A DNA stretch of 64,000 nucleotides from DATATB01 sp036268995 (lineage in GTDB: Bacteria > Planctomycetota > Planctomycetia > Pirellulales > PNKZ01), in the NCBI GenBank assembly GCA_036268995.1, contig DATATB010000040.1, positions 33,191 to 97,190 on the forward strand, given 5' to 3'. This document shows positions 44,038 through 53,460 of this stretch, in pieces. The notes below the pieces were generated by a model. That model was not told the origin of the DNA. It saw only the letters and a program-made list of their open reading frames with translations, and ran no database searches. The position numbers and the translations under genes were made by a program. Every line of letters starts with the position of its first letter. Positions within the stretch are counted from its first letter, which is position 1.

Positions 44038-45918
44038 TTACGGGGCGGGCACTTCGTAGACGCTGCGGCCGATGACGCCGTGATCGTCTACCCAGATCTG
44101 AGTGGTGCTGACTCCGAGCACGCCGTTGAGCTCTTCCTCGCTGGGCATGACCGAGCGGATCAATTCGATTATCGCGCGGTCGTTGTCCTCATCGCCGGCA
44201 GCCAAATCGGTAATCGTGACCAGCGCGGACCGCAGCGCTTTCACGGCGCGGTTCAAATCCGCGATCGAATAGCTCAGGCAGGGACGCGGCGGCAGCAATT
44301 CGCTGGCCCGTTGAAAGAGCTTGCTGCCGGCGAGGCTGGCCGAGCCGTTGGGTGGATTGCGAAGGTTTGACAACACGGTTTCGACCGTGTCGCTGCCGCC
44401 GCCGCCAGCCACGAGATAGCCCCGGCCGACGAACAATCCCAACCGAACCTGGCCCTGATCGACGCGGATGCCCGAAAAGCCCTGCTCTTCGACCAGCTCT
44501 TTTTGCATGAACACCGAGGCAGTTTGTACGATTCGCTTCCAGAGCGCCTCGTCGGTCAGACGCCAGACAAACACATTCGAACCGGTGAGTCCGGCCAGTC
44601 CCTCGTTGCCCGCCGCATCGGTCTTGCGCGGCGGCAGATCGACGCTCGCGTGCTCGTTGCCCATGCCGCTGAGCAGCGTGGCGATGTCGGTCTGCAACAA
44701 CTGGTTGACCGTCAGTTCGGCTTGGTCGAATTTTTCGCGGGCGGCATCTCCACCCTGTTCGATGACGATGTGCTTGATGCGGCTGTAGGCCTTGCCCAGG
44801 TCAAAGCCGACCTGCGAAAAACTATTGATCTCGGCAGGCACCCAAGCCGGCGGCTGGCCAGAGAGCGTCTGCTGATCGAGCAGTCCCAGCAGGCCGGCGC
44901 GCGGCGAGGGAGCGCTGATGAAGGTGCTGGCCCGCAGCAAGGACTTGTCGAGCGTCATCCGCGAGACGACGAGCCCCAACTGGTTCAGGCCGCAAGCCTT
45001 GACGATCTGCTTAACCTGCTTCGCTTCCGGCATGTCCAGCAGCTTGAGCAGCGGGCGGAAATCGAACATCAATTCCACCAGCGGCAGACCACCGACCAGC
45101 GAGGACTTTACGCCGGGTGCCTCGAGGTAGCGCAGCTTGGGACCCGAGTCCTTGTCGTCGTGGGCCACGAGAAACCGCGCGAACACGTCTTTGAGCCGAT
45201 CGCGGGCCGCCTCTTGGTTTTCGTCGGCCTTTTCGTCGTCGCCCGTAGGAATGACCACGCCATAAGCCGAAAGCAGCCGGCCGTCTTTGTTGGTCAGCAG
45301 GACTTCGATCTGGGGAAGATTGTCGAATTGGTCGATCGTGATCTTCGCTTCGCCCGGCTTGACTTCGACCTCGTCTTCTTCCACGTCGGGCGGCGTGATG
45401 GTCAACTGAATGACCTTCTGGCCGGCCAACTCGATGTCCGTGCGCTTAACCAGGTCCTCGTCCTTGGTGTCTTCGAGCACCTTGTCGAGCGCGGTCATCA
45501 GCCGGCCGGTGAGCTCGGCATCCGGCTCGAGCCAGGCGAGCACCGCCACCATCCGCGTCTCGCCCGAGGGGAGCAGCACGCCGAAGCCGGCTTCGCCTTC
45601 CAGCAGCTTGTAGCAGTCGTCGAGCTTGAGGCCGTATTCGCCCAGGGCCGTGGAGGCTGCTTCAAAGTCGTCGCCGCCGTCCTTGGCGGCCGCGCGGATT
45701 TTGGCAATCCGCCCGGGGTCGAACAGCATCGCGCCGAGCTTGGTTCGGGTGCGGAGCGCGTCGGCAACCTTGTTGCCCGAAGGAACGCGCACTAGCGCGA
45801 GCGTATCTTCGGGCAAGCAGGCCCAACTGGGCTTCGCCTCGTCGGCCCGCGCGGCCGAAGCCAGCGCGCCGATCAGGATTGCCGCCGTCAATAGGCGAGA
45901 GTGAAACCGTCCGTGCAT
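44038..45918 (-). CDS. Exported protein of unknown function, planctomycete type
   Basis: This 626-residue protein has a signal peptide (SRLLTAAILIGALASAARA). The start of the mature part, CLPEDTLALVRVPSGNKVADAL, is reminiscent of large exported planctomycete proteins with repeated alpha/beta segments but no known function. No catalytic motif was found. An acidic loop (PPDVEEDEVEVKPGE) occurs near residue 200. ATG 45918 has GGGAGAC upstream. It lies downstream of the HtrA-like gene on the same strand with a 119-bp gap. Confidence 0.75.
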   Translation of the reverse strand: MHGRFHSRLLTAAILIGALASAARADEAKPSWACLPEDTLALVRVPSGNKVADALRTRTKLGAMLFDPGRIAKIRAAAKDGGDDFEAASTALGEYGLKLDDCYKLLEGEAGFGVLLPSGETRMVAVLAWLEPDAELTGRLMTALDKVLEDTKDEDLVKRTDIELAGQKVIQLTITPPDVEEDEVEVKPGEAKITIDQFDNLPQIEVLLTNKDGRLLSAYGVVIPTGDDEKADENQEAARDRLKDVFARFLVAHDDKDSGPKLRYLEAPGVKSSLVGGLPLVELMFDFRPLLKLLDMPEAKQVKQIVKACGLNQLGLVVSRMTLDKSLLRASTFISAPSPRAGLLGLLDQQTLSGQPPAWVPAEINSFSQVGFDLGKAYSRIKHIVIEQGGDAAREKFDQAELTVNQLLQTDIATLLSGMGNEHASVDLPPRKTDAAGNEGLAGLTGSNVFVWRLTDEALWKRIVQTASVFMQKELVEEQGFSGIRVDQGQVRLGLFVGRGYLVAGGGGSDTVETVLSNLRNPPNGSASLAGSKLFQRASELLPPRPCLSYSIADLNRAVKALRSALVTITDLAAGDEDNDRAIIELIRSVMPSEEELNGVLGVSTTQIWVDDHGVIGRSVYEVPAP

Positions 45919-46037
45919 CAGATGTCTCCCTTTTTTGGTTGTGGATTTGGCTGGGGATCGATCGAAAAACAACTTCGGCATGTTTCCGGCCCCTCGCCGT
46001 CCGCTCTTCCGCGAGGTCGAGACGGATCGTGGAGCAG

Positions 46038-47084
46038 TTATTTTTCAGCCGATCGTTGCTTGGGCTTGGCAGCCGGCTGCGAGGCGGCGGCCGATGTCCG
46101 CGTGGCGTGCGCCGGGGGCGGCAGGTACGTGACCCCATTTTGCGGCTGCGACGAATCGTATAAGTAGCTGTCGCGGTGGACGAGAAAATCGACCAGGTCC
46201 GAGGCCGGGATGCCAAAGGCCAGGCCATCGAACATCGTCGCGCCGGCGCACACGATGGCCACGACCTCGCCCCGCGCATTGAACAGCGGCCCTCCCGAGT
46301 TGCCCGGATTGATCGAGGCGTCGGTTTGCACCATCCGCAAATGCCCGATGGTGCGCGTCGTCGAGCTGACGATGCCCTGGGTCACCGAGCGCTCCAGTCC
46401 CAGCGGGTTGCCGATGGCGAATACCAGGTCGCCGACGCGCAGGTCGTCGCGGTCGTCGATCACCACCGGGGTGGGCAGCTCGCCGGGCAGTTCGCTGGGG
46501 TCCAACATCAGCAGCGCAATGTCGCGCATCGGCTGCAGGGCCAGGATCTTCACCCGTTTCAGCTCGTGCTTTTCGTAACCATGGCGCGTCGAGCGGAACA
46601 TCGTGACCTGCACTTTGGTCTGGTTCTCGACGACGTGATAGTTCGTGATCAGATGGCCTTGCTTGCTGATCAGAAAACCGCTGCCGCGGCCCAGCGCGTT
46701 TTTCACCATCACCACGGCGTCGCCATAGCGCTTCACCAGCTCCGGCACGTCGGCCGCTTCCAGCCGGCCGGTGGTAAAGATGCCGCTGTCTTGCTTCGCG
46801 CCGGTGCGCTCGTCGACCTTGTTGCGGCGAATGTCGAGCACGCGCTTGGCCGGCACGTTGAGCACGTCGAAGCCCAGGTCGAGCACTACGCCTTCGGGAC
46901 TTTCGCGCAGCAGGTTGGCCGTGATCTTCGATCCGCCCACGAGCGTGACGGTCACTTGTTCGGCCAGGCAAACCTGGCCGGCGGCCAGCACGCACACGCC
47001 GGCCACAAAGCCGCGAACGGCGTGGGCCAGACGGGCAGCTCGAACCACAGGCGCGGCCGATGGAACTCTCACCACGACGTTCAT
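46038..47084 (-). CDS. HtrA/DegP-like trypsin-family serine protease without PDZ
   Basis: This 348-residue exported protease has a signal peptide (residues about 20-42), a small beta domain (VTVTLVGGSKITANLL) and then the trypsin fold. The triad is visible: His in HLITNYHVV, Asp in PMRDIALLML, Ser in INPGNSGGPLF. There is no PDZ domain after the protease; the C-terminus is a short Ala/Thr/Pro/Lys-rich tail, so oligomer regulation must differ from DegP. The start overlaps the stop of the FG-GAP gene (ATGA), showing coupling. Confidence 0.88.
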   Translation of the reverse strand: MNVVVRVPSAAPVVRAARLAHAVRGFVAGVCVLAAGQVCLAEQVTVTLVGGSKITANLLRESPEGVVLDLGFDVLNVPAKRVLDIRRNKVDERTGAKQDSGIFTTGRLEAADVPELVKRYGDAVVMVKNALGRGSGFLISKQGHLITNYHVVENQTKVQVTMFRSTRHGYEKHELKRVKILALQPMRDIALLMLDPSELPGELPTPVVIDDRDDLRVGDLVFAIGNPLGLERSVTQGIVSSTTRTIGHLRMVQTDASINPGNSGGPLFNARGEVVAIVCAGATMFDGLAFGIPASDLVDFLVHRDSYLYDSSQPQNGVTYLPPPAHATRTSAAASQPAAKPKQRSAEK

Positions 47085-49456
47085 GGACCTGCATCCTTTT
47101 TCAGTGGGCCGGCGCTCCCTGTCAGCGTGCCGATGCCCTTTTCCAGTTGACCGCTGTCGGCGGCGAGGTAGATCAGCAGGCGATCCTGGCAGAGCAGCGC
47201 CAGGTCGGGCTGGCCGTCGCCGTCGGCATCGCAGCCCACGATGGCACGGGGCTCGGTGACTTGCGACTCGTGCTCGCCGCCGTAGGGATACGCCTGGTCT
47301 TCGAACACCTGCCACGAAACGATCGGCTTGAGCTCCTTGTCGCCGCGCACGAGCACCGTCAACTGATGCCGCTTGTCATCGCAGAGCACCACGTCTTCGT
47401 CGCCGTCGCCGGTCACGTCGGCAACCAGGAACCGGTGGATCGTGGCTTCCTTTACGCCGCTGGGCCGACCGACGCGCCCGTCGATGCTGTCGATCAGTTT
47501 CAATTCCATCGACTGGCCGCGGCTCAGCCGGATCACGCGGTCCTGATCCACGAGCATCAGGCCCAGCACCGGATCCAACGTCAAAAACGCGCCGTGCGGC
47601 AAGCGCAGCCGGTCCGTTACGCGGGCAATGCCGGCGTCGTCCGGTTCGAGCTTGTCGAGAAAGCCGCCGCCTTGCTCTAAGGCCCAGGCCCGGCCGCCGG
47701 CCAATGGCACGTATGCGCCGATGCGTTGGCCGTCGGGCAGCATGATCTGATCCGTGGGACGCAAATCGGCCGACAACCATTGCAGCACGCCGTCGGTCAG
47801 CCGGGCGGGCTTCAACTGGCCATCCACGTCGTACAACGCGAACTCGCCGAGGTCGACTTTCGACATGTGGGGCGGATCGGTCAGCGTGGTTTTGCCTTTT
47901 TGCATCTCGGCCAGGCGCGCGCCGCTGGCGTAGGCGTCTTGCACGAGCAACCGCTGGCCGCCCAGCCAGAGCACCTTTTCGGTTTTGGTGCCGATGTTTT
48001 TGAAGCGTGTCGTGGTCGCCGTCTTGGCCGTTTTCGGCCAAACGTGCAGATCCAGATCAGACCCGACTTGTTGGACCCACCAGATGGTCGAGCCGACGGA
48101 GTCCAGCGTCAGAATCTTGCGGCCGGTTTCGCCGCCGCTGGCTACCGGCAGAGCGCTGGCCACTGGCAACGCGTACGCCGTTTCGTGGGTTTTCGAAGTC
48201 GCGGCCGGCGAGGATGCATCGGAGCGCATGACTTCCGGATAGGTCAAGCGGCCCGAGTGCCAGGTGCTGACGTAGAGATCGGCGGCATCTTTAATCCACA
48301 GCAGCACGCTACCCGGCTGCGCCTGCGGAGCGACGAGGTTGCGAATCCCGCCCAACGAAGGAAAGCTCTGCTCGCCGAGCCAGCCGGTCTTGCTCAACTC
48401 GTGGACCCGCAGCCGCGGCTGGTTCGGATCCGAGGCCACCAGCGATGGCCGGCCATCGAGTTGCACGCCGCACCAGGCGGTTTTCGCGCCGCTGGGCATG
48501 GGCAACGATTCGTGGCGGCCCAGTTCGTTGGCATCGCCGGGCGCCATGGCGTAGCGCCGCAGCAGTCCGTCGTGCGTGCCGCCCAAGAGCAGCACTTCGG
48601 CCGGCAGCTTTTTCAATACGATCGCGCCGGCCTCTTGTACGGTGCGGTCGTAGAGGACTTGGGCAGGCAGCAGGTTGCCGGCCGCGTTCTCGAACCAGCG
48701 TACCGTTTGTCGTGGCTGCGACGACCACTCGAGTAGATCTTCGTCGCCATCGCCATCCAGGTCGACCAGCTTCCAATCGAGCCGGCCCCGGCTTTCGCGG
48801 GGCGAAAGCCAACTCGGACGGCTCCCTTTTTCCAAGTCGAGCGTCTGGATGCCTTGCTCGAAACTCAACAGCAACTGAGCGCGGCCTTTGTTCAAATGAC
48901 GCAACAGCAACAGCGTTTTGCCAGTGGGCGCGCCGGGCAGCAAATCCCAATGCGAGCCCTTGCGCCAGCCGCCTTCGCCATCGCGCTCGTAAACGATCAC
49001 CTTGTTGCCGGTGGCGGCCAGCACCAGCAGCTCCGGCCGCTTGTCGCCGTCGAGATCGTATACGGCCACGTCCGAAGGCAGTTCGTCCAGCGGCACTTCG
49101 CTGTGCTTCCAGTCGGGCGCCATCGGCAAATCGTTGGGTCGGTCGCGATCGGGCGCCGGCGCCGCGGTGCGTTTGCCCGGCGGCTGCCAACCGTAGAGAT
49201 CCAACCGCGATTGCCGCGCATTGACCACGATCAATTGCTGCCGGCCGGTGCCATCCAGATCGGCCGCTTTGATCCGCTGCGGCAGGCCCTCCTGATGAAT
49301 CACCCGCAAACCTTGCCAGCCGTCGAACGGCTCGGCGTGCTTCGCGGGGCGCGGCCTGCTGGAAGAATCACTGCCGGAAGATTTGCCGCCGGACCCGTCG
49401 CCGCCAGGATTGGCCCCCAGCGCGCAAAAGGCGCAGACAATTACGAATAAACGCAT
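47081..49456 (-). CDS. Exported FG-GAP/VCBS-repeat beta-propeller protein
   Basis: This 791-residue protein begins with a signal peptide (MRLFVIVCAFCALGA) and a Gly/Ser linker. FG-GAP-type calcium-binding loops occur at intervals: AADLDGTGRQQL, VYDLDGDKRPELL, LVDLDGDGDEDLL, VADVTGDGDEDVVL and GCDADGDGQPDLALL. This pattern predicts two seven-bladed propellers, used for protein or carbohydrate binding outside the cell. ATG 49456 is preferred to GTG 49459. Coupled to the HtrA-like protease, which may process or work with it. Confidence 0.85.
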   Translation of the reverse strand: MRLFVIVCAFCALGANPGGDGSGGKSSGSDSSSRPRPAKHAEPFDGWQGLRVIHQEGLPQRIKAADLDGTGRQQLIVVNARQSRLDLYGWQPPGKRTAAPAPDRDRPNDLPMAPDWKHSEVPLDELPSDVAVYDLDGDKRPELLVLAATGNKVIVYERDGEGGWRKGSHWDLLPGAPTGKTLLLLRHLNKGRAQLLLSFEQGIQTLDLEKGSRPSWLSPRESRGRLDWKLVDLDGDGDEDLLEWSSQPRQTVRWFENAAGNLLPAQVLYDRTVQEAGAIVLKKLPAEVLLLGGTHDGLLRRYAMAPGDANELGRHESLPMPSGAKTAWCGVQLDGRPSLVASDPNQPRLRVHELSKTGWLGEQSFPSLGGIRNLVAPQAQPGSVLLWIKDAADLYVSTWHSGRLTYPEVMRSDASSPAATSKTHETAYALPVASALPVASGGETGRKILTLDSVGSTIWWVQQVGSDLDLHVWPKTAKTATTTRFKNIGTKTEKVLWLGGQRLLVQDAYASGARLAEMQKGKTTLTDPPHMSKVDLGEFALYDVDGQLKPARLTDGVLQWLSADLRPTDQIMLPDGQRIGAYVPLAGGRAWALEQGGGFLDKLEPDDAGIARVTDRLRLPHGAFLTLDPVLGLMLVDQDRVIRLSRGQSMELKLIDSIDGRVGRPSGVKEATIHRFLVADVTGDGDEDVVLCDDKRHQLTVLVRGDKELKPIVSWQVFEDQAYPYGGEHESQVTEPRAIVGCDADGDGQPDLALLCQDRLLIYLAADSGQLEKGIGTLTGSAGPLKKDAGP

Positions 49457-49578
49457 CACGGCGACGCCCAGGGTTAGGTCAACATTTCCGCCTCAAAGCC
49501 TAATGGGCGGGCGGCGGAAAATCAATCGGCACCCAGGTTTGACAGAAGCGGCCGGAAAAGGGCCCACCGGCGCGGCAG

Positions 49579-49608
49579 CGGAATTCGTGCGAATTCTGAC
49601 GAACTCCG
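49579..49608. repeat. Family A palindrome, two overlapping degenerate copies
   Basis: CGGAATTC-GTGC-GAATTCTG (49579-49598) shares its right arm with GAATTC-TGAC-GAACTCCG (49591-49608). It lies in the gap between the FG-GAP and DUF1571 genes. Confidence 0.6.
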
Positions 49609-49649
49609 GTCGCTCACGCCCCCCGGCTCGCCAGATGATGGCGCTGTGT

Positions 49650-49669
49650 CGGAATTCGTGCGAGCTCCG
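49650..49669. repeat. Family A palindrome, degenerate copy
   Basis: CGGAATTC-GTGC-GAGCTCCG, about 50 bp from the previous copies. Two arm mismatches suggest decay. Confidence 0.6.
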
Positions 49670-49691
49670 TCGGCGCCGCAGGCGGCTGAGA

Positions 49692-50627
49692 TTATTCGAA
49701 CTGATAGTTCGGATTCTTAGGATCGAAGTCCTGATCCGTAAAGCCGTTGTTCAGCTTGAGGTTCAGGTACGTGTATTCTTCGGTCAATTGCGGCTCGCCG
49801 CCAGGCTCCTTCGGCCACTCGTAGGCCTCATACCGGATCGGCACGTTCAACTGATTGTCGACATAGATCCGGGCCATGTTGAACAGGAAGTAGTTCCGCT
49901 GCGTGGGGTGGATAACCTGAATACAGGTGCATTGGCGGCCGTTGATCTTTGCCCCCTCGAGCATCTTGACCTCGCACTCGCCGTACTTCATGTCGTGCTC
50001 GCCCACCTCGATTAGCCGCTCGGTGAGCCGGCGAATCCCCAACTGGGTGATCGGGTAACGATTGCCGGCCATCGCCAGCATGCTGTCCGGCTTTAACCTC
50101 ACGGTCCCAATGAGCTTATGTCGCAGGCCATTGGGATGCGCGAGCAGGTTGCCGTCGTTGGCGCCGGCCACGTACAGGGCCTCTTGGCCTTTCACCTTGG
50201 CAGGCCCGAGAAAATACATGTAAACGCTGAACGGCTTATTGCGCACCTTGACGAAGGCGTATTCGTGGTCGTTGAGCACGCCGTCGATCCGCTCGCGTTT
50301 AACCAGCGTAGCCGAATAGTCCTGAATCTTATCCAGCTCGGTCAGGCCCATCCGGGCCCAACGCAGGGCCGGCGCCAGCGGATGTTCGCCGGGCTTTACC
50401 GTGAATAAAGGATTCTTGGCCGCGCCGCCGGTCCCAGCAGCGGCGGATTGCGCGTCCGCGCCATTGCCGGCCAAAGGGGCCGGTGCTTGTCCACAGGCCA
50501 CGCTCGTCAAACACACCGTCGTCAGGCACACGAGTGCCAAGCTCAGTGGCGTCAAGCACATCAGCGTCGCGCCCAGTCGAGCGACCGGCAACCCGCAGCG
50601 GATTCGGCAGCGATTCATTCCCTGCAT
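49692..50627 (-). CDS. DUF1571 family exported protein
   Basis: This 311-residue protein has a signal peptide that runs through repeated Thr/Leu/Val segments (LSLALVCLTTVCLTSVACG; the Cys could make it a lipoprotein). The mature part has the DUF1571 pattern: LDKIQDYSATLVKRERIDG, FSVYMYFLGPAKVKGQEALY and GRQCTCIQVIHP. The family is common in planctomycetes and resembles LolA-like outer-membrane lipoprotein sorting folds, but the role is not proven. ATG 50627 has GGGAG upstream; ATG 50618 is possible. Confidence 0.88.
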   Translation of the reverse strand: MQGMNRCRIRCGLPVARLGATLMCLTPLSLALVCLTTVCLTSVACGQAPAPLAGNGADAQSAAAGTGGAAKNPLFTVKPGEHPLAPALRWARMGLTELDKIQDYSATLVKRERIDGVLNDHEYAFVKVRNKPFSVYMYFLGPAKVKGQEALYVAGANDGNLLAHPNGLRHKLIGTVRLKPDSMLAMAGNRYPITQLGIRRLTERLIEVGEHDMKYGECEVKMLEGAKINGRQCTCIQVIHPTQRNYFLFNMARIYVDNQLNVPIRYEAYEWPKEPGGEPQLTEEYTYLNLKLNNGFTDQDFDPKNPNYQFE

Positions 50628-50695
50628 CACACGCGCTCCCTCATGAAAATGCCACGCCAAAAACTGCGGACCGCTTCCCGGTCGGCCTGTTTTAA

Positions 50696-50724
50696 GTAAT
50701 GATCGTCCCCGCCAGCGCTGTCAA
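50696..50724 (-). promoter_or_regulatory. Possible promoter of the DUF1571 gene
   Basis: On the minus strand a perfect TTGACA (50724-50719) precedes, at 17 bp, CATTAC (50701-50696), a weak -10. The leader would be about 65 nt. Confidence 0.35.
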
Positions 50725-50838
50725 TTATTACAATGGCTGGGTCCGTGCCAACTGGTGTGCGCACCGGCCGGCTCAATAGGATCCCAGGCGCGATGTCAGT
50801 CTAATCGCTACCAGCATTTTTGCAGAAGAGCAATTCCC

Positions 50839-51522
50839 GTGACCGCCGACCACTTCGAGCTGACCACCATCGTGTCGGCGCCGTTTGACGAAAACAGTTA
50901 CGTGGCTTATCGCTCCGGCAGCCAGGAGTGTCTCATTTTCGACCCGGGCCTGGACCCGGAGCAGATTGTCGCGCTCGTTGATAGCAAGCAACTGACGCCA
51001 GCCGCGATTCTGCTGACGCATGGGCACGCCGACCATATTGCCGGCAATGCGGTGCTCAAGCAGCGCTGGCCGGAATGCCCGCTGATGATCGGCCGCGGCG
51101 ACGCCCCCAAGCTAGCAGATCCCCGGCTGAATCTTTCGGCGAACCTAGGGTTGCCGCTGACCAGCCCTCCGGCCGATCGGCTTTTGGACGATGGCGAAGT
51201 TGTCCAGGCGGCGGGTTTCGAGTTGCTGGTGCGCGAAATCCCCGGCCACTCGCTCGGCCACGTGGTTTACATTTGGCGCGAGCACCGGCCGATGTACGTC
51301 TTCGGCGGCGACGTGCTATTTGCCGGCAGCGTCGGCCGCACCGACTTTCCCGACGGCAGTATGCCGCAACTGGCCAAAGGCATTCATCGCCATCTGTTCA
51401 GCCTCCCCGACGACACCATCGTCCTCTCCGGCCACGGCGAACCGACGACCATCGGCGCAGAGAAGGAGTCGAACCCCTTTGTCGGCCGGCCAGCGGGATG
51501 GAAGGGAAAGGATGAAGTATGA
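50839..51522 (+). CDS. MBL-fold metallo-hydrolase (glyoxalase II-like)
   Basis: This 227-residue cytoplasmic hydrolase has the full zinc site: ILLTHGHADHIAGN, GHSLGHVVYIW, FGGDVLFAGSVGRTDF and VLSGHGEPTT. It is close to the short hydroxyacylglutathione-hydrolase-like proteins but lacks their C-terminal glutathione-binding part, so it may act on another thioester or persulfide. The start is GTG 50839 with AGAAGAG upstream; homology begins within ten residues. Confidence 0.88.
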   Translation: MTADHFELTTIVSAPFDENSYVAYRSGSQECLIFDPGLDPEQIVALVDSKQLTPAAILLTHGHADHIAGNAVLKQRWPECPLMIGRGDAPKLADPRLNLSANLGLPLTSPPADRLLDDGEVVQAAGFELLVREIPGHSLGHVVYIWREHRPMYVFGGDVLFAGSVGRTDFPDGSMPQLAKGIHRHLFSLPDDTIVLSGHGEPTTIGAEKESNPFVGRPAGWKGKDEV

Positions 51523-51537
51523 AGTATGAAGTATGAA
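51512..51537 (+). repeat. 7-bp tandem repeat ATGAAGT
   Basis: Three copies of ATGAAGT plus a partial one overlap the MBL stop codon. A palindrome GGAGCTGG-CC-CCAGCTCC follows at 51542-51559. Slippage here would add residues to the MBL C-terminus. Confidence 0.7.
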
Positions 51538-51593
51538 TGCCGGAGCTGGCCCCAGCTCCCAATCCCATTCGTCATTCCTACTTCCGCATTTTC

Positions 51594-53297
51594 TCACGCA
51601 CCCGGCACCGATCCGGTGAGGCCGACGAAGAGCAGCGTCGACAAGATCCAGCCGGCCATGATGTGGAACCACATGTAAGCGCGCAGCAACGAGCCGGTGG
51701 TCACGCTCGAGGGGCCGAACCAGACCTGGTCGCCCAGCCGGGCATTGGGGAGCCAGTAGTCCGCCTGGTCGAGGCTGATCAGCGGCGTGAACATGTCCAG
51801 CGAATACATAAAGGGCTGCAAGGCGGGATAAAAGTCCGCGATCTTCGAACTCGCGCCCGGATGCGAATAGGCTTCGGCCTTGGTGGGCGTCATGATTCCG
51901 ACGCTGGCGCCCCAGCCGAACAAGGCGGTGCCCAACAGCACCACGGCCACGCTCAGCCATAGCGCCCGCCAGGGCTTGTAGCCATAGCCGATTAGCGGCC
52001 CGAACAGCCGATACCAGGGCACCTCCGACCAACTCAGTCGCGTACGCTGCGCACGATCCAATTCCTTGGCGTACAGAATCCGCTTGGCCTCGTCCGTATA
52101 GCCATCTTTGCGCAACACGGCCGCCAGTTGCTCGTAGGGCTGCGGGCGGAAAGGCGTCGGCGGTTGCAGCCGTAGCCAGGCGATGCGCTCGGCCGAATTG
52201 ACCGCGGCCCGCTCGTCCATTTCGTCGTAGGTCAGTCCGTGCAACAAGAGTTTGCCGGGCTTCGGCCAACTGGCCCGCTCCATCCACAGCGTGCCGACGT
52301 GGGCCGAACGCAAGTCGAGTGTCGCCGACGCCCGGTCGCGGATGCCGCTCCACACGAAGTAGCCCGCGATCTGCGCACCGGGCAGCGCCACTCTTCCTTC
52401 AGCCGCAAATCCCGAGCTGAAAAACACATTGCCCTCGACCTTGAGCCGGTCGGCCGAAAGTGCGTCGCCGCCCGGAAACACGAACGTCGCGTCCGCACAG
52501 TTGATGCTACCGCCCACCTGGGCGCCCGGCATGCGAACCTGGCCATCGGCCCGAAAGCCGTCACCGAGCGACACGCTGCCCTGGATCTTGCAGCCGTCGG
52601 CCACCAGGGCTTCGCTGCCTGGATTGAAGAAGTGGCCGCGGTCGCAGTCCAGGCTGCCGCCGATCTGGGCCCCCGCCATGCGCACGCGGCCCGTACACTT
52701 GAAACCGGCACGCAGAAATACGCCGGCCTCGACCTTCATGCCATCGGCGCTGATCCGTCCCGTCTGGCAGCCCGAGAGATTCAAGGCGTGGATCTCAGCC
52801 CCCAGCAGGCTGATGCCGGCGGGCAGGTCGCAATTTTCGAAGTACAGGGCGAACACGATATTGGTGGCTTGCAGATCAAGCCGGCCTTCGATGTGAGCCC
52901 CTTTGATGCCAATACCGCGATGCGTGACGAACTTGCCGCCTTCGGTCGCTAGCCAGGCGATGCGGTCGGCGCGCAGAACCCGCTCGGTACAGTTTGCTGA
53001 AACCAGCGCGATGTTTTTCAGCGAGGCCCCACTTTGCGAAGTGCCGCTTGGCGAAGGACCGCTTCGCAAAATTCCGCCTTGCGAGATGCCACTCTGCGAT
53101 AGGCCACTCTGCGACGGCGACTCATCGCCGATGGCTCCGGAAAGCACATGGTGCGGATCCGAACTGCCGTCGAGCGTCGCCGCGCGCGTCGAGAAGTCCG
53201 GAAACTGCCCCTCGACGACTGCTTGAAACAGTCGAACTTCGGCCGCGTTCAATTCGCCGAATTTTGACCTCGCCAATTCCAGCAGCAAGTCGCTCAT
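51594..53297 (-). CDS. Large protein with beta-helix-like repeats and C-terminal membrane part
   Basis: This 567-residue protein starts with a helical region. Residues about 62-92 form a pentapeptide tandem (SQSGL, SQSGI, SQGGI and so on). Then come right-handed beta-helix-like repeats of about 40 residues that recur as GRVRMAGAQIGGSLDC and GQVRMPGAQVGGSINC. A charged segment (DEAKRILYAKELDRAQR) leads to two or three C-terminal transmembrane helices (ALWLSVAVVLLGTALFGWG; YMWFHIMAGWILSTLLFVGL). Similar proteins are annotated only as membrane-associated oxidoreductase or hypothetical; I see no cofactor motif and trust neither name. ATG 53297 has GGGGACGACC upstream. Confidence 0.72.
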   Translation of the reverse strand: MSDLLLELARSKFGELNAAEVRLFQAVVEGQFPDFSTRAATLDGSSDPHHVLSGAIGDESPSQSGLSQSGISQGGILRSGPSPSGTSQSGASLKNIALVSANCTERVLRADRIAWLATEGGKFVTHRGIGIKGAHIEGRLDLQATNIVFALYFENCDLPAGISLLGAEIHALNLSGCQTGRISADGMKVEAGVFLRAGFKCTGRVRMAGAQIGGSLDCDRGHFFNPGSEALVADGCKIQGSVSLGDGFRADGQVRMPGAQVGGSINCADATFVFPGGDALSADRLKVEGNVFFSSGFAAEGRVALPGAQIAGYFVWSGIRDRASATLDLRSAHVGTLWMERASWPKPGKLLLHGLTYDEMDERAAVNSAERIAWLRLQPPTPFRPQPYEQLAAVLRKDGYTDEAKRILYAKELDRAQRTRLSWSEVPWYRLFGPLIGYGYKPWRALWLSVAVVLLGTALFGWGASVGIMTPTKAEAYSHPGASSKIADFYPALQPFMYSLDMFTPLISLDQADYWLPNARLGDQVWFGPSSVTTGSLLRAYMWFHIMAGWILSTLLFVGLTGSVPGA

Positions 53298-53336
53298 GAG
53301 GTCGTCCCCGGATGTTCCGCGGCACACCGTGGATGG

Positions 53337-53365
53337 AGTATACCCCCACGACGTACGGCGGAAAA
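53337..53365 (-). promoter_or_regulatory. Possible promoter of the beta-helix membrane protein
   Basis: Minus-strand TATACT (53342-53337) is a good -10. At 17 bp upstream lies TTTTCC, a weak -35. The leader before ATG 53297 would be about 33 nt. Confidence 0.35.
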
Positions 53366-53460
53366 TCTGCCAGCCAGGGGGTAAAACGAAAGCCGTCCGG
53401 TTTCGTTACGGCGTCCCAGATTAGCCGGCACATTCATGTGCCGTCTCAGGACTACGCGCG

